The notes beneath the pieces were generated by a model. It saw nothing but the letters and a program-made list of their open reading frames with translations, ran no database searches and was not told the origin of the DNA. Shown here one piece after another: positions 10,324 to 22,260 of a stretch of DNA of 64,000 bases. Each line of letters opens with the position of its first letter. Position 1 is the stretch's first letter. Both the position numbers and the translations under genes were made by a program. This DNA is from Laccaria trichodermophora (Eukaryota > Basidiomycota > Agaricomycetes > Agaricales > Hydnangiaceae): assembly GCA_018417955.1 (NCBI GenBank), contig JACTVC010000002.1, positions 4,402,001-4,466,000 of the forward strand, read 5' to 3'.

Positions 10324-13300
10324 TTACATCCTTCCTCCTCTCCCACTTCCTCGCGTATTCTGACCACCGCGCGAGGGATAAGAACCCGACCCATACCCAC
10401 CTTGAGTGTCACCGTAGCCTCCATAGCCTCCATAATCTCCACCTCCTGTATTAGAAAAAGATTGATACCCACTCGAAGCCGGAGGGTTTCCGTAGCCACC
10501 ATGAGTGTAGGGGCCACCTCGAGAGGGAGGAGCGTTCCCATAATTGCCATAACTCTGAGAAAGCCTTGGCCCTCCCCTTCCACCAGCGAACCCAGAATCA
10601 CTATATCCACGACTCGAAGGTGGTTGAGCTGAATAGGGTCGGGATGGATATTGAGTTTGTTGATATGCGTTTCCGCTGCCTCTTCCCGCATACCCGCCGC
10701 CATATCCAGTTCTATTATTAGAACTACGTTCAGCCCCATAAGAACTTTGACCATAGTTGGTGGGACGTGAGTGAAAGGGATCGTTCCGACCGCCCCTGTC
10801 ATTGTAGCCACCACCAGCTCTGTGTCCGCCACCACGGTCCCATCCTCCCCGACCACGACCACGACCGCCATTCCTGGTGACCTCTAAATCGTTTGCTGAG
10901 AGGACGCGTAAGGACTTCTTTACTCCAGGAAGCATGACGGATCGATGAGGTGTCAGCTGCTTGGGGAAGAAGTATAGCACAGAGAGTGAACGATCGTTTT
11001 TGATGTCTGCCAAGTTTTGACTTGGTAATGGCGAGTAATACGTAGACCCAGGCAGGCAATCTGGATTTGGCAAAACGGAGCCACTCATGCCCTTGCTTAG
11101 GTGAGTATCTATTGGGACTGGCTAAAGAAAGGAATGAAAATGAGAATAAACAATTCGACAAGAGTCGATCAACTGACCTCCTGGCTTTTGCGCTTGCCGT
11201 AGAGTGCTTCATAGAAAGGGTACAACGGGTGGTCGTCTGACGCGAATATTACGTTGTTGCCCCAACGGTTTCGGCGAACTTCATCGTCGCTAAGATTCGG
11301 ATACTCTGTCGCCATCGCCTCAAGCAACCGTTTCTCATCAATGAACGGAAGGAGGGCAACTCCCTGCCAAGCCATCTTTTTCCCATTCATGTCGATTTCA
11401 AAAGTTGGTGGATAAAAGTCGATGATTGGGGAATCCTCGTTGACCATCAAAGGTTGGAACACGTCAGGGATATGCTTTCGGCTACATTTCGATGTCAGAA
11501 TAGTGGATCGTTGCATCGTTACGACAAACCTGGCGGCGGGAAATACACCCATTAGCTGTTCAAAAGGTTTGAATGGTTGTCCAAGTTCGAATTTGATATC
11601 CATTTTGTCGACATCGTTGAAATCTGCGGCAAACGGCGCAAAATGGTAAGGGTAATACCACTGCCAGGAAGGCGTCTGTTGTTGTTATTTAGTATCTTCA
11701 AAAGATGAAGGGAAATATAATGGCCTACCCCTTGATAATAGTAATGGAGTACCCAAGCAAGACCTTCAACGTAGCTTTTTGTAAGGCTGCAACGAATAAA
11801 TACTCCAACGCAATCCAGAAAGAGCTTTAGCTTACCTTTGAATAAACTCTGAGTCCGTCAGTTCGATGCCAAATTTTTGACGGTAATATCGCTCTTTGTA
11901 TCCTGGCTCCCAAAGTCTGCAAATTAAATCAGGCAGTGACATGAAGGGGATGGCTGTTGCACAAACTTGACTGTGTCCTGCTGCTCTACTGTTCCATCTG
12001 CATTAACCTTCAATACGAGCGATGGAGAAGCATCGTCATCCTCTTCCTCAATGACCACCACATCATCTGGAACTTCCTTCGATCCTGGACCTTCTTCAAA
12101 GTGGCGTTTGTGGCTAGGTGATATGTCCCTGCTAATGATACCTACATCACTGGAACCTGCAACGACATCAGGATCAGGATCGCCCTCAGCATCCATATCA
12201 CAATCAGCAGGAGTTTCAGACTTCATCGTTTGCGTGATAGGGGGGTCCAGAGATATGTGTGGTGTCAAGTTGTGATTCCCTAAACCGGGAACTTCATCCT
12301 CTTCCATACGCATAACATTCCCGTTCGAAGTCGGGGTAGCAGCTGTTGTGGGGGGAAGAGGTTTTGGTGGAAGCGGATCGGGTTTAACGGGTGTTACACC
12401 AGAAAGCTCAGCCTTTAGCATCTCAGCGGCGCTCATGTTCGCCATTCGAATGGCTCTGCGGTTAGCAACAACGTCGCGATTGGAACCAGCCAACGCCTGA
12501 GCAGCAGTTGGCGCATTCTGAATCGATATTGGCGTTTGTGGGGCCCCAAGGCCAATAGAGTCGGCCTTGGCGGCGAAATCATAAGTCGGGCGCGGGGGGA
12601 GTGAGGGATGGATTAAAGACGGTGCAGCAGAGGAGGGGGCAACATGGGGAGCAGTCAATGCCATCGTCGACGAGGGGCCCGCAAAGCCCCCCTCCCGGTT
12701 CTGGTGTTCAAGTTTGCGACGTTTTGCATTCTGATCTTGTCGTTCTTCAGCTGTAGTTACAAACGAAGACAGGTTAATGGGGTATGTTCATTCAAATAAA
12801 GTGAAGGGAAGAGACGCAAAGAGTGATCATTATAAATAGGGCGGCGAAACGGACCTTCACGACGCCTACGAAATATCTCATCTTCTTGTTTAGCAAGACC
12901 GTCAAGTATGATTTGTGCTCGTGACAATTCGAGATGCCCATGATTTGTCAAATAACCGCCCATTCTAGCGAGCTCTCGCTTCCAGATTTTGAGAAGAGTA
13001 TCAATGGCCCCCTCTCGAATCTCAAGGGATGGAAGATGGGGGAGAAAATCATTGCCGACGAAGAAAATGAGGAGCACCCAATCATCAAGCGCTTGTTCCA
13101 ACATGAAAGGAAAGGGTATATTGGGCACGTCCAATTCGACTTCAAGATACTCGCGCAGGATTGCGACATCAAGGAAAATAAATGGTTTTTTTTCCGACGG
13201 AGGTTTTTTCTGTATTTCTGCTTTTGTGCCAGTACACTGAGCAGCATAGTGACCCTCTTGACCACACATGCGACATGCAGTTGGACTAGTGTCGTTCGCA

Positions 13301-14488
13301 AAAACATCCTCTCGAAGCACCCTGAAGTGAGGCTCGTGTGTCGCTAAGGCAAGCATGATGAGGTCTGCATCCTGTGTTGTGCATCTCAGCGGAGTTCATC
13401 AGTGCAGCAAAATGTGAACTGACCAAACCGTATATGACATGACGTGTGTTAGGATCATGCCCCGGATTGCTCCTTTGCCGCCTTATAAAATCCATAATTT
13501 TATGTTCTCCTTCACCTGGCACACCTGCATCTGAGATGAGAACTTCAATCTAATAAAACTTGTGAGGTAGGAGCTTGAAATCAACGAGATCAACAAACAT
13601 TCTTCCACCCGGGGTCGGTGTTCATTTTCTGAACAACCCAGTATCGTAGCGATGAGGCAAGTAAGTCCATAAACGGTGTGCCGGGGGTAATGGCATTGGA
13701 GTCCCAAGACACTTTGTTCTTCTCCTCATCCGAAACTTCTTTTCCCATAGCTTCAACGAGTAGTCAGTAAAATTCACGTTGCGGTGATACCTTGACGAAC
13801 CTTCCCAGAGAGCGACGGACTCTTTCCTCGCTTCCTCTTTCTCTTTCGCCTCTTGCACCGAACGGAAACGTCGGGACCGTTGCTGGTTCATTTTAGCACG
13901 TGGAGCAACACCATCTGTAACCGCAAGTTAAGAGAATTTATATGCTTGCAAGCAGTCTAAAACTCGCCAATTGCCATGAAGAGCAACTTTCGAGGTCTGA
14001 CCATGTTGACCACACGTTCTGTGTACTTGAAGATCTCCACCATCATTTCCTCTTCGGTCTCTGGAGCAGGCTGGGGGGTGAATCAATAAATAAACTGAAA
14101 CGTCAAGGTCGTTCTTTTTACCTTGCCCTCGGGGTGCGTACATGGATGGACCTATGGTCTTAGATTAGACAGTAAAAGGATAAAGTGAACAGAGAATATA
14201 CAATTCCATTCATATCAAGATAGAGGTTATCAAATTCAGTGCCATTAGGATTTGCTAGTGCCATGTTGACTGGGATTGTAATGTCGTCTCCATTTTCGTC
14301 AGGAACCTTTATTTCCTCTTCCTCTTCGACGGGATAGACTCAAAACCTGATTTAGGGAATATTGAAAGAGATTTGAAAAGAGACTGACTGATTTTCGGAT
14401 ATTTCTTGCTGAGCCAGCGGAAGAGAGCAGGAACGCCCTGCAAGAGGTGTGAGGGGGAGTCTGAATCTGAAACTTCGTTACAAACCAT
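10324..14488 (-). CDS. rat1: 5'-3' exoribonuclease Rat1/Xrn2
   Basis: Nuclear 5'-3' exonuclease for RNA polymerase II torpedo termination, rRNA/snoRNA processing and RNA surveillance. The N-terminus reads [15 protein letters not shown] with the first intron (14485-14438) directly after the ATG. Catalytic blocks follow: [54 protein letters not shown], the DADLIML-type block leading to [14 protein letters not shown], and [23 protein letters not shown] (here [14 protein letters not shown]). A CCHC zinc knuckle ([14 protein letters not shown], about 13286) sits between the conserved regions, as in nuclear Xrn2 proteins. The C-terminal 150 residues are an RGG/YGG-rich tail. A disordered Pro/Ser-acidic segment lies at 11924-12664. 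It is divergent from eIF2B-delta, 217 bp apart. Confidence 0.95.
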
Positions 14489-14705
14489 GCTGCTTTTGAA
14501 AAGGTTTTGTCTCCGTCAAGAAATTGTTGCGCCACTTGTCCAAAGGGTGAACGTCAAGGATGAGTTGCTAGATACCGTCGTGGTTGTTGAGTGACACTAG
14601 GTACTACTTACGACCAGGACCTGCAAGAAAGTTTATGCGTGTGAATCACGTGACCTTGAATTACTGACTCCAAGATTGCGATCATTCCAAACTCTTATCT
14701 TCCTT

Positions 14706-16307
14706 ATGCCAGTCCCTACGATAGCAGATCTAGTCTCGGCGCCCTCAAAACAACACGAAGGCCAGCCTTCGCAGAAGTCTATGACAAAGGCTGAAAGACG
14801 GGAGCTACAAGAAAAACAAAGGGCAGCCAAGCTCGCTTCAAAGCAGCAGCCACAATCTGGAGGGGCACCAACCAAGGCAAAGTCACCGCAAATTGCACAT
14901 AAGAAGCAACCAGGAGGTGAATCTAATGCCACAAAGCAACATGCGCTACCACTCAAAGATACCGGTGCTATTGCCGTGGCCGACGATACTGGAGTAAAGT
15001 CTGTCTCACATGGTCTCCGCATATTTTCGCATTTCGGCTTGCCTAAACCTATCGGGCATACTCTCAAAGGGGACATACACCCAGCTATAATCAGGCTCGG
15101 CCTTCTGTTTTCAGAGTTTAGAATATGTGGAGCAAATGCCAGGTGTATTGCGACCTTGACTGCTTTCAAAACGGTATGTTCTACGCCGTTACCATGGTCA
15201 ATGTTCTATTCATCTGTTATACGGCCATTAGGTGATACAAGACTATACCACACCTACACATAATACCCTCTCCCGGCACTTGATGACACATCTCTCGCCT
15301 CAGATCACACACCTTGTTTCGGCCAGGCCAATGTCTGTTACGATGGGGAATGCCATACGACAACTGAAGTTAGAAATCAGCGGGTCTGACATTGACATGA
15401 TCGAGCAAGATGTACGCTGTTCTCTTGGTATTTTTGTCCGTTTTAATGGCCAATCTCCTGGCGTAGGCGAAACATCGTCTTTGCCAAAAAATTGATGATT
15501 ATATTCGCGACCGAATCATCATTGCAGATGAAGTCATACAAGAGTTAGCCGGCAAAAAGATCAAGGATGGAGATGTTATCCTGACGTATGCGAGGTTCGT
15601 GGAATTCAAGATTCACTTTTTTTTTCAGCAAATTACCTTTGACCTCTCAAGATCATCAGTAGTAGAAAAGGTTTTATTGCAGGCTTACGACGAAGGCAAA
15701 AGATTTTCTGTTATAATAGTTGATTCTCGACCTCTTTTGGAAGGTTGGCTGCGTACTGAAATCCTAATTCTCATATTAAAATTTGGCTGCAGGAAAAGTT
15801 CTGTTGAAGTCTTTGACAAATGCTGACGCCGATCCGATACCATGTACCTACGCACTCCTCCCAGCTCTCCCGTCTCTTCTGACGGAAGTCACCACTGTAC
15901 TTCTTGGAGCACACTCGCTCTTTTCCAACGGCGCTGTATATTCGCGGGCAGGCACAGCTCTCGTCGCTATGATGTCGAAACGTCACGGAGTACCAGTTCT
16001 TGTCTGCTGTGAGACATACAAGTTTAGTGAAGGTGTAATGGTGGACGGGTTTGGAAAGAATGAATTAGGTAAGCTATGGAATTGTCATTATCTCAACAGC
16101 TTCTCATTTTTCGCAGCACCCTTGCGAATAGCGCAGCCTCACGGGAATCTGAAGAACGTGCCTTCGGCACCAAATTTGGAAGTTCTCAACCCGCTGTATG
16201 ATCTGACGCCTCCAACGTTCATTACGGCGGTTGTGACGGAGGTGGGGTTAATTCCTCCAAGTAGTATAAGCTCAATACCTCTTGCACTCGGGAAAACAAG
16301 TCTCTAA
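14706..16307 (+). CDS. gcd2: Translation initiation factor eIF2B, delta subunit
   Basis: Regulatory subunit of the guanine-nucleotide exchange factor for eIF2. The ATG at 14706 begins MPVPTIADLVS; a lysine/glutamine-rich N-terminal extension (MTKAERRELQEKQRAAK) typical of the delta subunit precedes the Rossmann-like domain. Recognisable blocks are HPAIIRLGLLFSEFRICGANARC, QDYTTPTHNTLSRHL, ARPMSVTMGNAIRQLK, DDYIRDRIIIADEVI, GDVILTYAR, FSVIIVDSRPLLEG, TYALLPALPSLL, LLGAHSLFSNGAVYSRAGTALVAMMS, PVLVCCETYKF and NPLYDLTPPTFITAVVTEVGLIPPSS. Order and length match Gcd2. The 3' end lies 122 bp from the convergent MTFP1-like gene. Confidence 0.95.
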
Positions 16308-16429
16308 GTTAGGCCGGGATGGTCATATTTTTCACACCAGATGGATGACTTCATACAATGTAAAGATCTAAGCGGGAGAATCTTCAATCTGGTATACATT
16401 CCTTGATTCTTATCGGTAATTCCGAATGA

Positions 16430-17212
16430 TCACTTCGGGGTATTCCGCTTGGCTTGGTTACGTTCGACGAGCTTCTCCCGTATCCAATCAAAAGCATGGT
16501 TTGTAGCATGCTCCACGGGGTGGTCGAACAAGTAAGGGAGGATTGGTACGATCGCAAGTCCGGTCATTGTCGGACCCCAGGTCTTAATCCGGGGTTTTTT
16601 TGCGTTTGCAAATGCTTTGCGAGCTTGAGCAACGGCTGTGTGTATAGTAAATGCAGGCAAGGCCCTAGAAAGTTGTATCAGGGTCTGGATAAGACGGATT
16701 ATTTGAATAAAAGGATCCAACATACATAGATGCAACCGATTGAAAGGTTGCACGTTGGACTGCAACAATACCAAGCCGCGTCGGCTCCGAAAAGTTAGCC
16801 GCTTCCATGGGAGATGGCCCACGGTGGTGAGCTTTATAAGCCTCGTACGCAACATCTCTACACGTGCGAAACAGCTTTAGTTTCAACGTGAATGTTCAGA
16901 CGACCTACCCGCTGAGATATAGCCACGAAACTCCGTATGCTGCTGTGACAATCCATGGAGGAACGACAGGTCTAAACGCTTCGCCGACGTCACTGGTCTG
17001 TGCCCTTGCGAGGGAATAGGTAGAAGAAATAAGGAGAATGGGTAAAAGGAGCGTACGTAGGCTATGTAACGAGTGCCAGCTCTCAGCGCCGTCCGCAACC
17101 TAGCGCCATAAGCCAAGTATCTGATTTCAGATTCAGTACTGTCGGCGTCTCTTTCCGCAAGATTTTCGACTTTATCTTGTGCAGCTTGGATGGTAATTTC
17201 TGTAGAGGCCAT
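16430..17212 (-). CDS. Mitochondrial fission process protein 1-like (MTFP1/MTP18 family)
   Basis: Inner mitochondrial membrane protein family implicated in mitochondrial division. Starting at ATG 17212 (MASTEITIQAAQDKVENLAERDADSTESEIRY), exons follow the family pattern: RYLAYGARLRTALRAGTRYIAY, SDVGEAFRPVVPPWIVTAAYGVSWLYLSG, DVAYEAYKAHH, LGIVAVQRATFQSVASM, LPAFTIHTAV and the C-terminal GLAIVPILPYLFDHPVEHATNHAFDWIRE. These correspond to hydrophobic helices in MTFP1. The 5' end is only 141 bp from the divergent forkhead gene. Confidence 0.88.
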
Positions 17213-17353
17213 GTAGGACGTTGAAGAGCGGAGAGTGAACTTGAACAGTGAATGACTCGTCACGTGTTTCTTGGACCTCATCGTCAACGTCGTTCACGCC
17301 GACAAGCATTCTGACGCCGTCACCAACCGTCGCCGCCTCTTCCTTTCTCTCTA

Positions 17354-19649
17354 ATGGATACCCGGACACGCTCTGCATCTCCTGCGACACACGTCGAAGC
17401 CAAGCTGGCCACTCCACCACCAGTCCAGGACAAGATATCCGCGTACTATTCCCTGGTCTTCCCGCACTTCACATTCTACATCCAAACACTCTCTATCACT
17501 ATTGGCCGTAGATGCGCTCCTAACGCGAACGTGGCAACCTCGTCCACTGCCGAACCAACAAATGTTGATGTTGATCTTGGAGCCCTTAAGAGTGTCTCCC
17601 GCCTCCATGCCAAAATTGAGTATGACCAGGAGGATGACCGCTTCGTACTCGCCGTTATCGGTCGTAACGGCGCTTGGGTAGACGGAGTATGGTCCGGAGC
17701 TGGTACGCGAGCACCTCTTGGTGAACGGTGAGCTGGCATAAGCATACTCCCTGAACCCTTTGTCTCGATCTGACTACTGTCTCGCTCTTTCATCCTCGTA
17801 GATCCCAGATTCAAATAGCGTCTCGAACATTTCATTTTGTTCTGCCTCCACCCCCTCCTCCAGATGACACACCCTCACCCAGCTCGCAGTCTTCAGCAAA
17901 CCGGCCCCGTTCACCGTCACTTGACATCACATCCATTTCACCACCCTCATCACAACCATCTCATTCTTCGCCGCCTCCTCCAACTGAGACCAAGCCTTTG
18001 TCCCCGTCACCTGAACCTCAAATACCGCCTCCACCCCCGCCGCAGCTCCCTAACTCAAATGCGATTGGAAAGCCCAAGACGTCCGCGAAGAAGCGGAAAA
18101 AGGGTGAAGTCGATCCAGCGCCGGTTGTCGAAAAGCCGAAGCCAGAAGACATGCCGCCCAAGCCACCATTTACTTACGCTCAATTGATTAATCGAGCTAT
18201 AAAGGCCATTGGAGGAAAGGCAACACTACAGGAGATTTGTGGATGGATTATGAATACGCACGAGTATTATCGCTACGCAGATGGTGCGTGGATGGTACGT
18301 TTCCACTCATCGTTAATTTTTTATTCCGCTGAAATCTCCAATGGCAGAGTTCCGTTCGTCACAATCTCTCATCCGGCAGGGCGTTTTTGAAAGGCGAAAG
18401 GTGTGGTGGAGATCGCGGGAAGGGGTTCTTCTGGTCTGTTGATGAAAAGTTTGCGCAGGCACTCGAAGAGCAGGAGACCAAGAGCCAACAGACTGCTCTG
18501 GCTAACGCGTCTGGTGGGAAAGAAGGGCCTGCAAAGGGTAGTCGGAAGAAAGAGAAAACCGCTTTGCTAGAACCCCCTCTTAAGCGAAGTGTGAAAGGTG
18601 ACCTGAAGGGGGCTCCTTTGCCACCTCCGCTAACGTCCGCGCCTTTATCTTTCAAATCCACCTTGTCCTCGACGGCCTCTTCCTCCGCCCCATCTATCCC
18701 CACGGCCGCAGTCGGAGCTATCGCGACTTCATCGCCAGCAACAACAGGAGTTTTCGCATACCCTGCCCACCCCCATCATGCAAACTTTGGGACGACATCT
18801 CAAGTTCCTTCCGCCTTTCCGTCCGGATATTCAGCAGTCCAACTTACTGCACTCAATCCCTACACAGCATTGACACAACATCATTGGGCCTTGCACCCGT
18901 CTGCTCCCAAGTCTACGACCACTACTATAATATCTCCGTCAACTTCTACCTCAACCTCGTTTGTGCCTCCAGGTCCATCAAATCATCACCTGCCGCCTCA
19001 ATCAGGGACTCCATCTACTAGCCCACTGCAACCTCTTCCAGGGCATGCGCCCGTTCCCGACGTCGTAATCCCCATCATTCTCGGACCTATTCCCCCAACG
19101 CACACTGACTACGCCCCAAATCATCCCAATAACTCAAAGAAAGAAGGTTACATGGTTCTTCACGAGCGAAAGCTCATTCTCGATCCAGATGTCTTTGCGG
19201 GCTTAACAAAGGAAATGCTTGAGGAAATCGAGAAAATGGGAGCTCGAGAGGCACTGCGTGTTCTGACGGGTCATATGATAAAAGCGTTGAAGGAGAGAAG
19301 GGCGAAAGGCAGAGGTAAAGAACGTGGTGGACGGAGACTAAGGGGGGCAGGAGGGCGAGGCGGGTCAAGGAAAGCGGCGGTTCTCATTGGTCCATTTACT
19401 AATGTTCCGTTGGACAATCGGCGGTCGGCAAACAGTACAACTCCTGCGGATGGTGATGACTCGGCCGGAGTTCTCACCGCGAAAGTTCCAGCTGTGTCAA
19501 TAATGCCTGAGTCAGTACCATCATTGGCAGGTCAAGACTCTTTGCTAGCCGATCCGGGCACGCCCATCGTTATCATCGACGATTCGGACGACGAAGGGCC
19601 AGCTACCAAGAGGAGGAAAGTTGAAAGCGAATATATTGGGACTTGTTAA
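17354..19649 (+). CDS. Forkhead transcription factor with N-terminal FHA domain (Fhl1/Fkh-like)
   Basis: A nuclear regulator with a phospho-threonine-binding FHA domain followed by a forkhead DNA-binding domain. FHA: FYIQTLSITIGRR, then VSRLHAKIEYDQEDDRFVLAVIGRNGAWVDG (nt 17470-17690), with the conserved GR, SRxHA and N-G residues. A proline-rich linker of about 90 residues and a basic KKRKKGE stretch precede the forkhead: KPPFTYAQLINRAI, LQEICGWIMNTHEYYRYADGAWM, SSVRHNLSSGRAFLK and GKGFFWSVDE. The intron at 18296 to the AGTTCC exon separates WM from SSVRHN. The tail is Ser/Pro/Thr rich with RGKERGGRRLRG. The domain order suggests the yeast Fhl1/Fkh1/Fkh2 class; which of these is not decidable here. 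Confidence 0.92.
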
Positions 19650-19858
19650 CGACGTGGATCACTCATGTACCTAGGCACTTTTGGAAAGCGTATTTTGGAC
19701 TATTTCTTGCGGCCAGCGGCAGTAACACAGACTGGTCACGGATCGATACAATTTAGCGGCAGTTCTCCAAGTGATCCAAGTAAGCACATCAGACCGAAAA
19801 ATATCTGTTGAAGGGTATACAAAGGGTTTATGACCTGCAAGGAGCACTCAATTTCATA

Positions 19859-21184
19859 TTAATTCCCCAACAATCTCTCTCTCCAAAAACTGTTGATGTC
19901 CCTTGCATCATTCTTCAATGCACACCCGTACTTCTTGTGTTGAAACTTCCTCAACACCACTGCCAACTTGGTTTTGGCCAGAACCGCTGCTGTCAAATAT
20001 GGATGTGCCTTGTTTGCTTTGATTTCCTGGATGAGCATCTTGAGTTTCTCAAAGTCTCGAGGGCCAAAAGTCCCCCTGTCTTGAAGGTAGATGATTCTAT
20101 TTAGGCTATTCACCCAACTGATGACCTCGGTCCTTTCAAGTGGTTGAATCTTTGATGAGTGGAGTTGACATTGTTCAACAGGGGTTGGCATAGCAACATG
20201 CAGCTGTGGTTCTGGGAGGGGTCCTTGGATGCCAGCTGCAGCTAAATGCCAGGATGGTGATTGTGTTACTGGAGGTATTGGTTTCCTTCCAGTAGAATGG
20301 ATACTGCAATCAACAATGCTTGTAGATGCATGCACCACTTCATTTCCCACCCCAGCTGAAGATTGCAATTTATTTGAAGATGAAAATGAGCTTTCTAATG
20401 AAGTGGAAGAGAGGGTTGGCAGATGGTGGACAGGTGAGGTCATTATAACAAATCTTGCTGCTTTGAAGTATTTGGCTTCATCTTGCTTGATACATGTTTT
20501 ATCAAGGCAGTCCTTTTGTTTTCTGTTCCTGTCTCTGCACCTATTCATAATGTCTGTTTCCTTGAATTTGCCTTCTGTGGTAGATGTTGGTGATGGATGA
20601 GGGAGGTGTGGGTGTTTGATTGGATGGCAAGCAGTGCTGCTTGAAAATTTCTTGAATAAATGTTGGAGATTGAGTCTTGTAGCCACCTCCCAGCCTGAGT
20701 GGATTTCAAAAGTATTGGATGCCTCTTGCAGATATTCTTCATCCAGATCCAAAACAGTAATTTCTTTGGGATCTTCATCTGAAGGTTTTTCAAGAGGGTT
20801 TGAAGATTGGCTCATAATTGATGGAGAACCAAGAACAATGGCTTGAGAGAGTGAACTGATTCCTATAGATTGGGGTGCTGAGGATGGGCAGCAGATGGGG
20901 GATCCCAGGACCACTGATCGTGATATTGGAGATGCCCAGGTGACACTCTTTGAGACAGTAACTCTTGGAGTGTTGTTTTCCATCAGAATTGATTTCTTGG
21001 AGAGATGAGGGTTTCCAGTATGAGAACATGGCAATGGCAAACAGTGGAAGGCATGTTTCAAGCTCTGGGAAGTGGACTGAATGCATGTAGACTGGAAAGT
21101 GCTTGTTTGTCCTCCATCTATAGAGTGATCTTGCATTTGAACACAAGACATGTGGAGTGGGTTGTTGGAAATAGGCATGAACAT
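19859..21184 (-). CDS. Hypothetical protein in the CpG-depleted island; C-terminus resembles a TFIIS N-terminal (TND/LW)-type helical domain
   Basis: An uninterrupted frame runs from 21274 to TAA at 19859; the first ATG is at 21184, giving 441 aa. The protein is Ser/Pro/His-rich with two similar VLGSP motifs (SRSVVLGSPICC and SQAIVLGSPSIM), an acidic DEDPKEITVLDLDEEYL segment, and a C-terminal helical stretch (VISWVNSLNRIIYLQ, AAVLAKTKLAVVLRKF, INSFWRERLL) that resembles the TKLG..V..L...W pattern of TND/LW domains. That similarity is weak and by eye. An upstream exon ending near 21604 (DKVVVQDKRSIYY before GTAAG) may belong to the gene. The base composition differs sharply from the neighbours: almost no CpG. 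It could be a domesticated or still intact transposon gene. Confidence 0.5.
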   Translation of the reverse strand: MFMPISNNPLHMSCVQMQDHSIDGGQTSTFQSTCIQSTSQSLKHAFHCLPLPCSHTGNPHLSKKSILMENNTPRVTVSKSVTWASPISRSVVLGSPICCPSSAPQSIGISSLSQAIVLGSPSIMSQSSNPLEKPSDEDPKEITVLDLDEEYLQEASNTFEIHSGWEVATRLNLQHLFKKFSSSTACHPIKHPHLPHPSPTSTTEGKFKETDIMNRCRDRNRKQKDCLDKTCIKQDEAKYFKAARFVIMTSPVHHLPTLSSTSLESSFSSSNKLQSSAGVGNEVVHASTSIVDCSIHSTGRKPIPPVTQSPSWHLAAAGIQGPLPEPQLHVAMPTPVEQCQLHSSKIQPLERTEVISWVNSLNRIIYLQDRGTFGPRDFEKLKMLIQEIKANKAHPYLTAAVLAKTKLAVVLRKFQHKKYGCALKNDARDINSFWRERLLGN

Positions 21185-22260
21185 TTTCTTTTCTGCACTA
21201 AGGATACAAAGTGTATAAGTGGACAAAAATTCTTCTGATGACTTGCCTATATGGATCTGGCAGGAAGCTGGCAAGTCATCAAGACAGCCAGGGAGTTTTA
21301 TACTTGTGCAATCTGGGCTTAAATCTGAGATTGAATCCTGTCATCTTTCTTTGTCATCCCAAAACTTTCTTCAAACCTCCTTCAAGTTATTTAATCTCTC
21401 AGAAATTCTGGAGAGGAGAAAAAAAACTCCTCCTCCTACTTCTTTATTTTATTTCAGAACTTCTACTCACAAATTAATTATAAGAAGTCACATGAGACAT
21501 GGTCAATTGTGACTGCTTGGCGCATATTGTGATATAGGATTGGAAGGGAATGCCCAGAGGCCATAGTCAAACAGTGGTATATAGCTAGATTTGGATATCT
21601 TACATAATATATTGATCTTTTGTCTTGAACCACCACCTTGTCAGCAGTCTTGCCATCCTCTTGCACTACATGTAGTGCTTTGTATAACTGTACTTCCTAC
21701 AGTATGCATAATCATGTTGGGCCAGCTGAGTATCTTGTAACTGCTCATTGCTCACTCATGGGTGTTGATCCCAGATCCACCCATTCTTGCCTCCTCCTTC
21801 CCTCTTGGCTTCAGCTATGTGAGAAGTTCAGAGTGAATGCTTCACACATATCCTTGTAATAAATATTTGTAGTGAGGCTGTCTAGGGTGAGAGGCAAGGA
21901 CACTGTTACTAGTCTAGTAGATAGGAGAATCTAACAAAGTCCATTATAAAAAGCTGCTAGATTGTGCAAGCAATAACAGGTGAAAGCTGTGAGGTTTTCT
22001 GCCCCAGCAGGACAATCCTCTCTCTGCGCAAAACAAGATGAGATGCAACGAGTGGGTGGGAAAACCATACCCATGCTGTCCATGTTTCTACCTTGCAGAA
22101 CCAAGAGTTTTCCTGCATGGGAAGCCTGGAGGTGCCTGCTGAGCTGGAAATGAAAGTAATTAGGGAGTGAATGATTGGGAAAAAGAAAGGACAGGAGCAG
22201 TGATTTCTATATAGACTATTACATGCCCTTTCACACTCATTCCTTGCTTCGTGCTAGGGC
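19880..22260. other. CpG-depleted island (probable methylated, repeat-derived DNA)
   Basis: In 20121-22020, about 1.9 kb, I count only two CG dinucleotides (around 20919 and 21521), while flanking genes have one every 10-20 bases. TG and CA are correspondingly frequent. This is the footprint of long-term cytosine methylation at CpG, which in Agaricomycetes is concentrated on transposable elements. I found no terminal repeats or target-site duplication, so the element type is not assigned. Confidence 0.7.
21236..21280. repeat. Perfect 11-bp inverted repeat
   Basis: GATGACTTGCC at 21236-21246 is exactly complemented by GGCAAGTCATC at 21270-21280, separated by 23 bases. It lies upstream of the first ATG of the unknown ORF in the CpG-depleted island and could form a hairpin in DNA or in a 5' leader. 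Function unknown. Confidence 0.6.

Noticed and set aside
10266..10871. 201-codon minus-strand frame
   Set aside because: It overlaps the RGG tail of rat1 in another frame; the rat1 frame continues the known protein.
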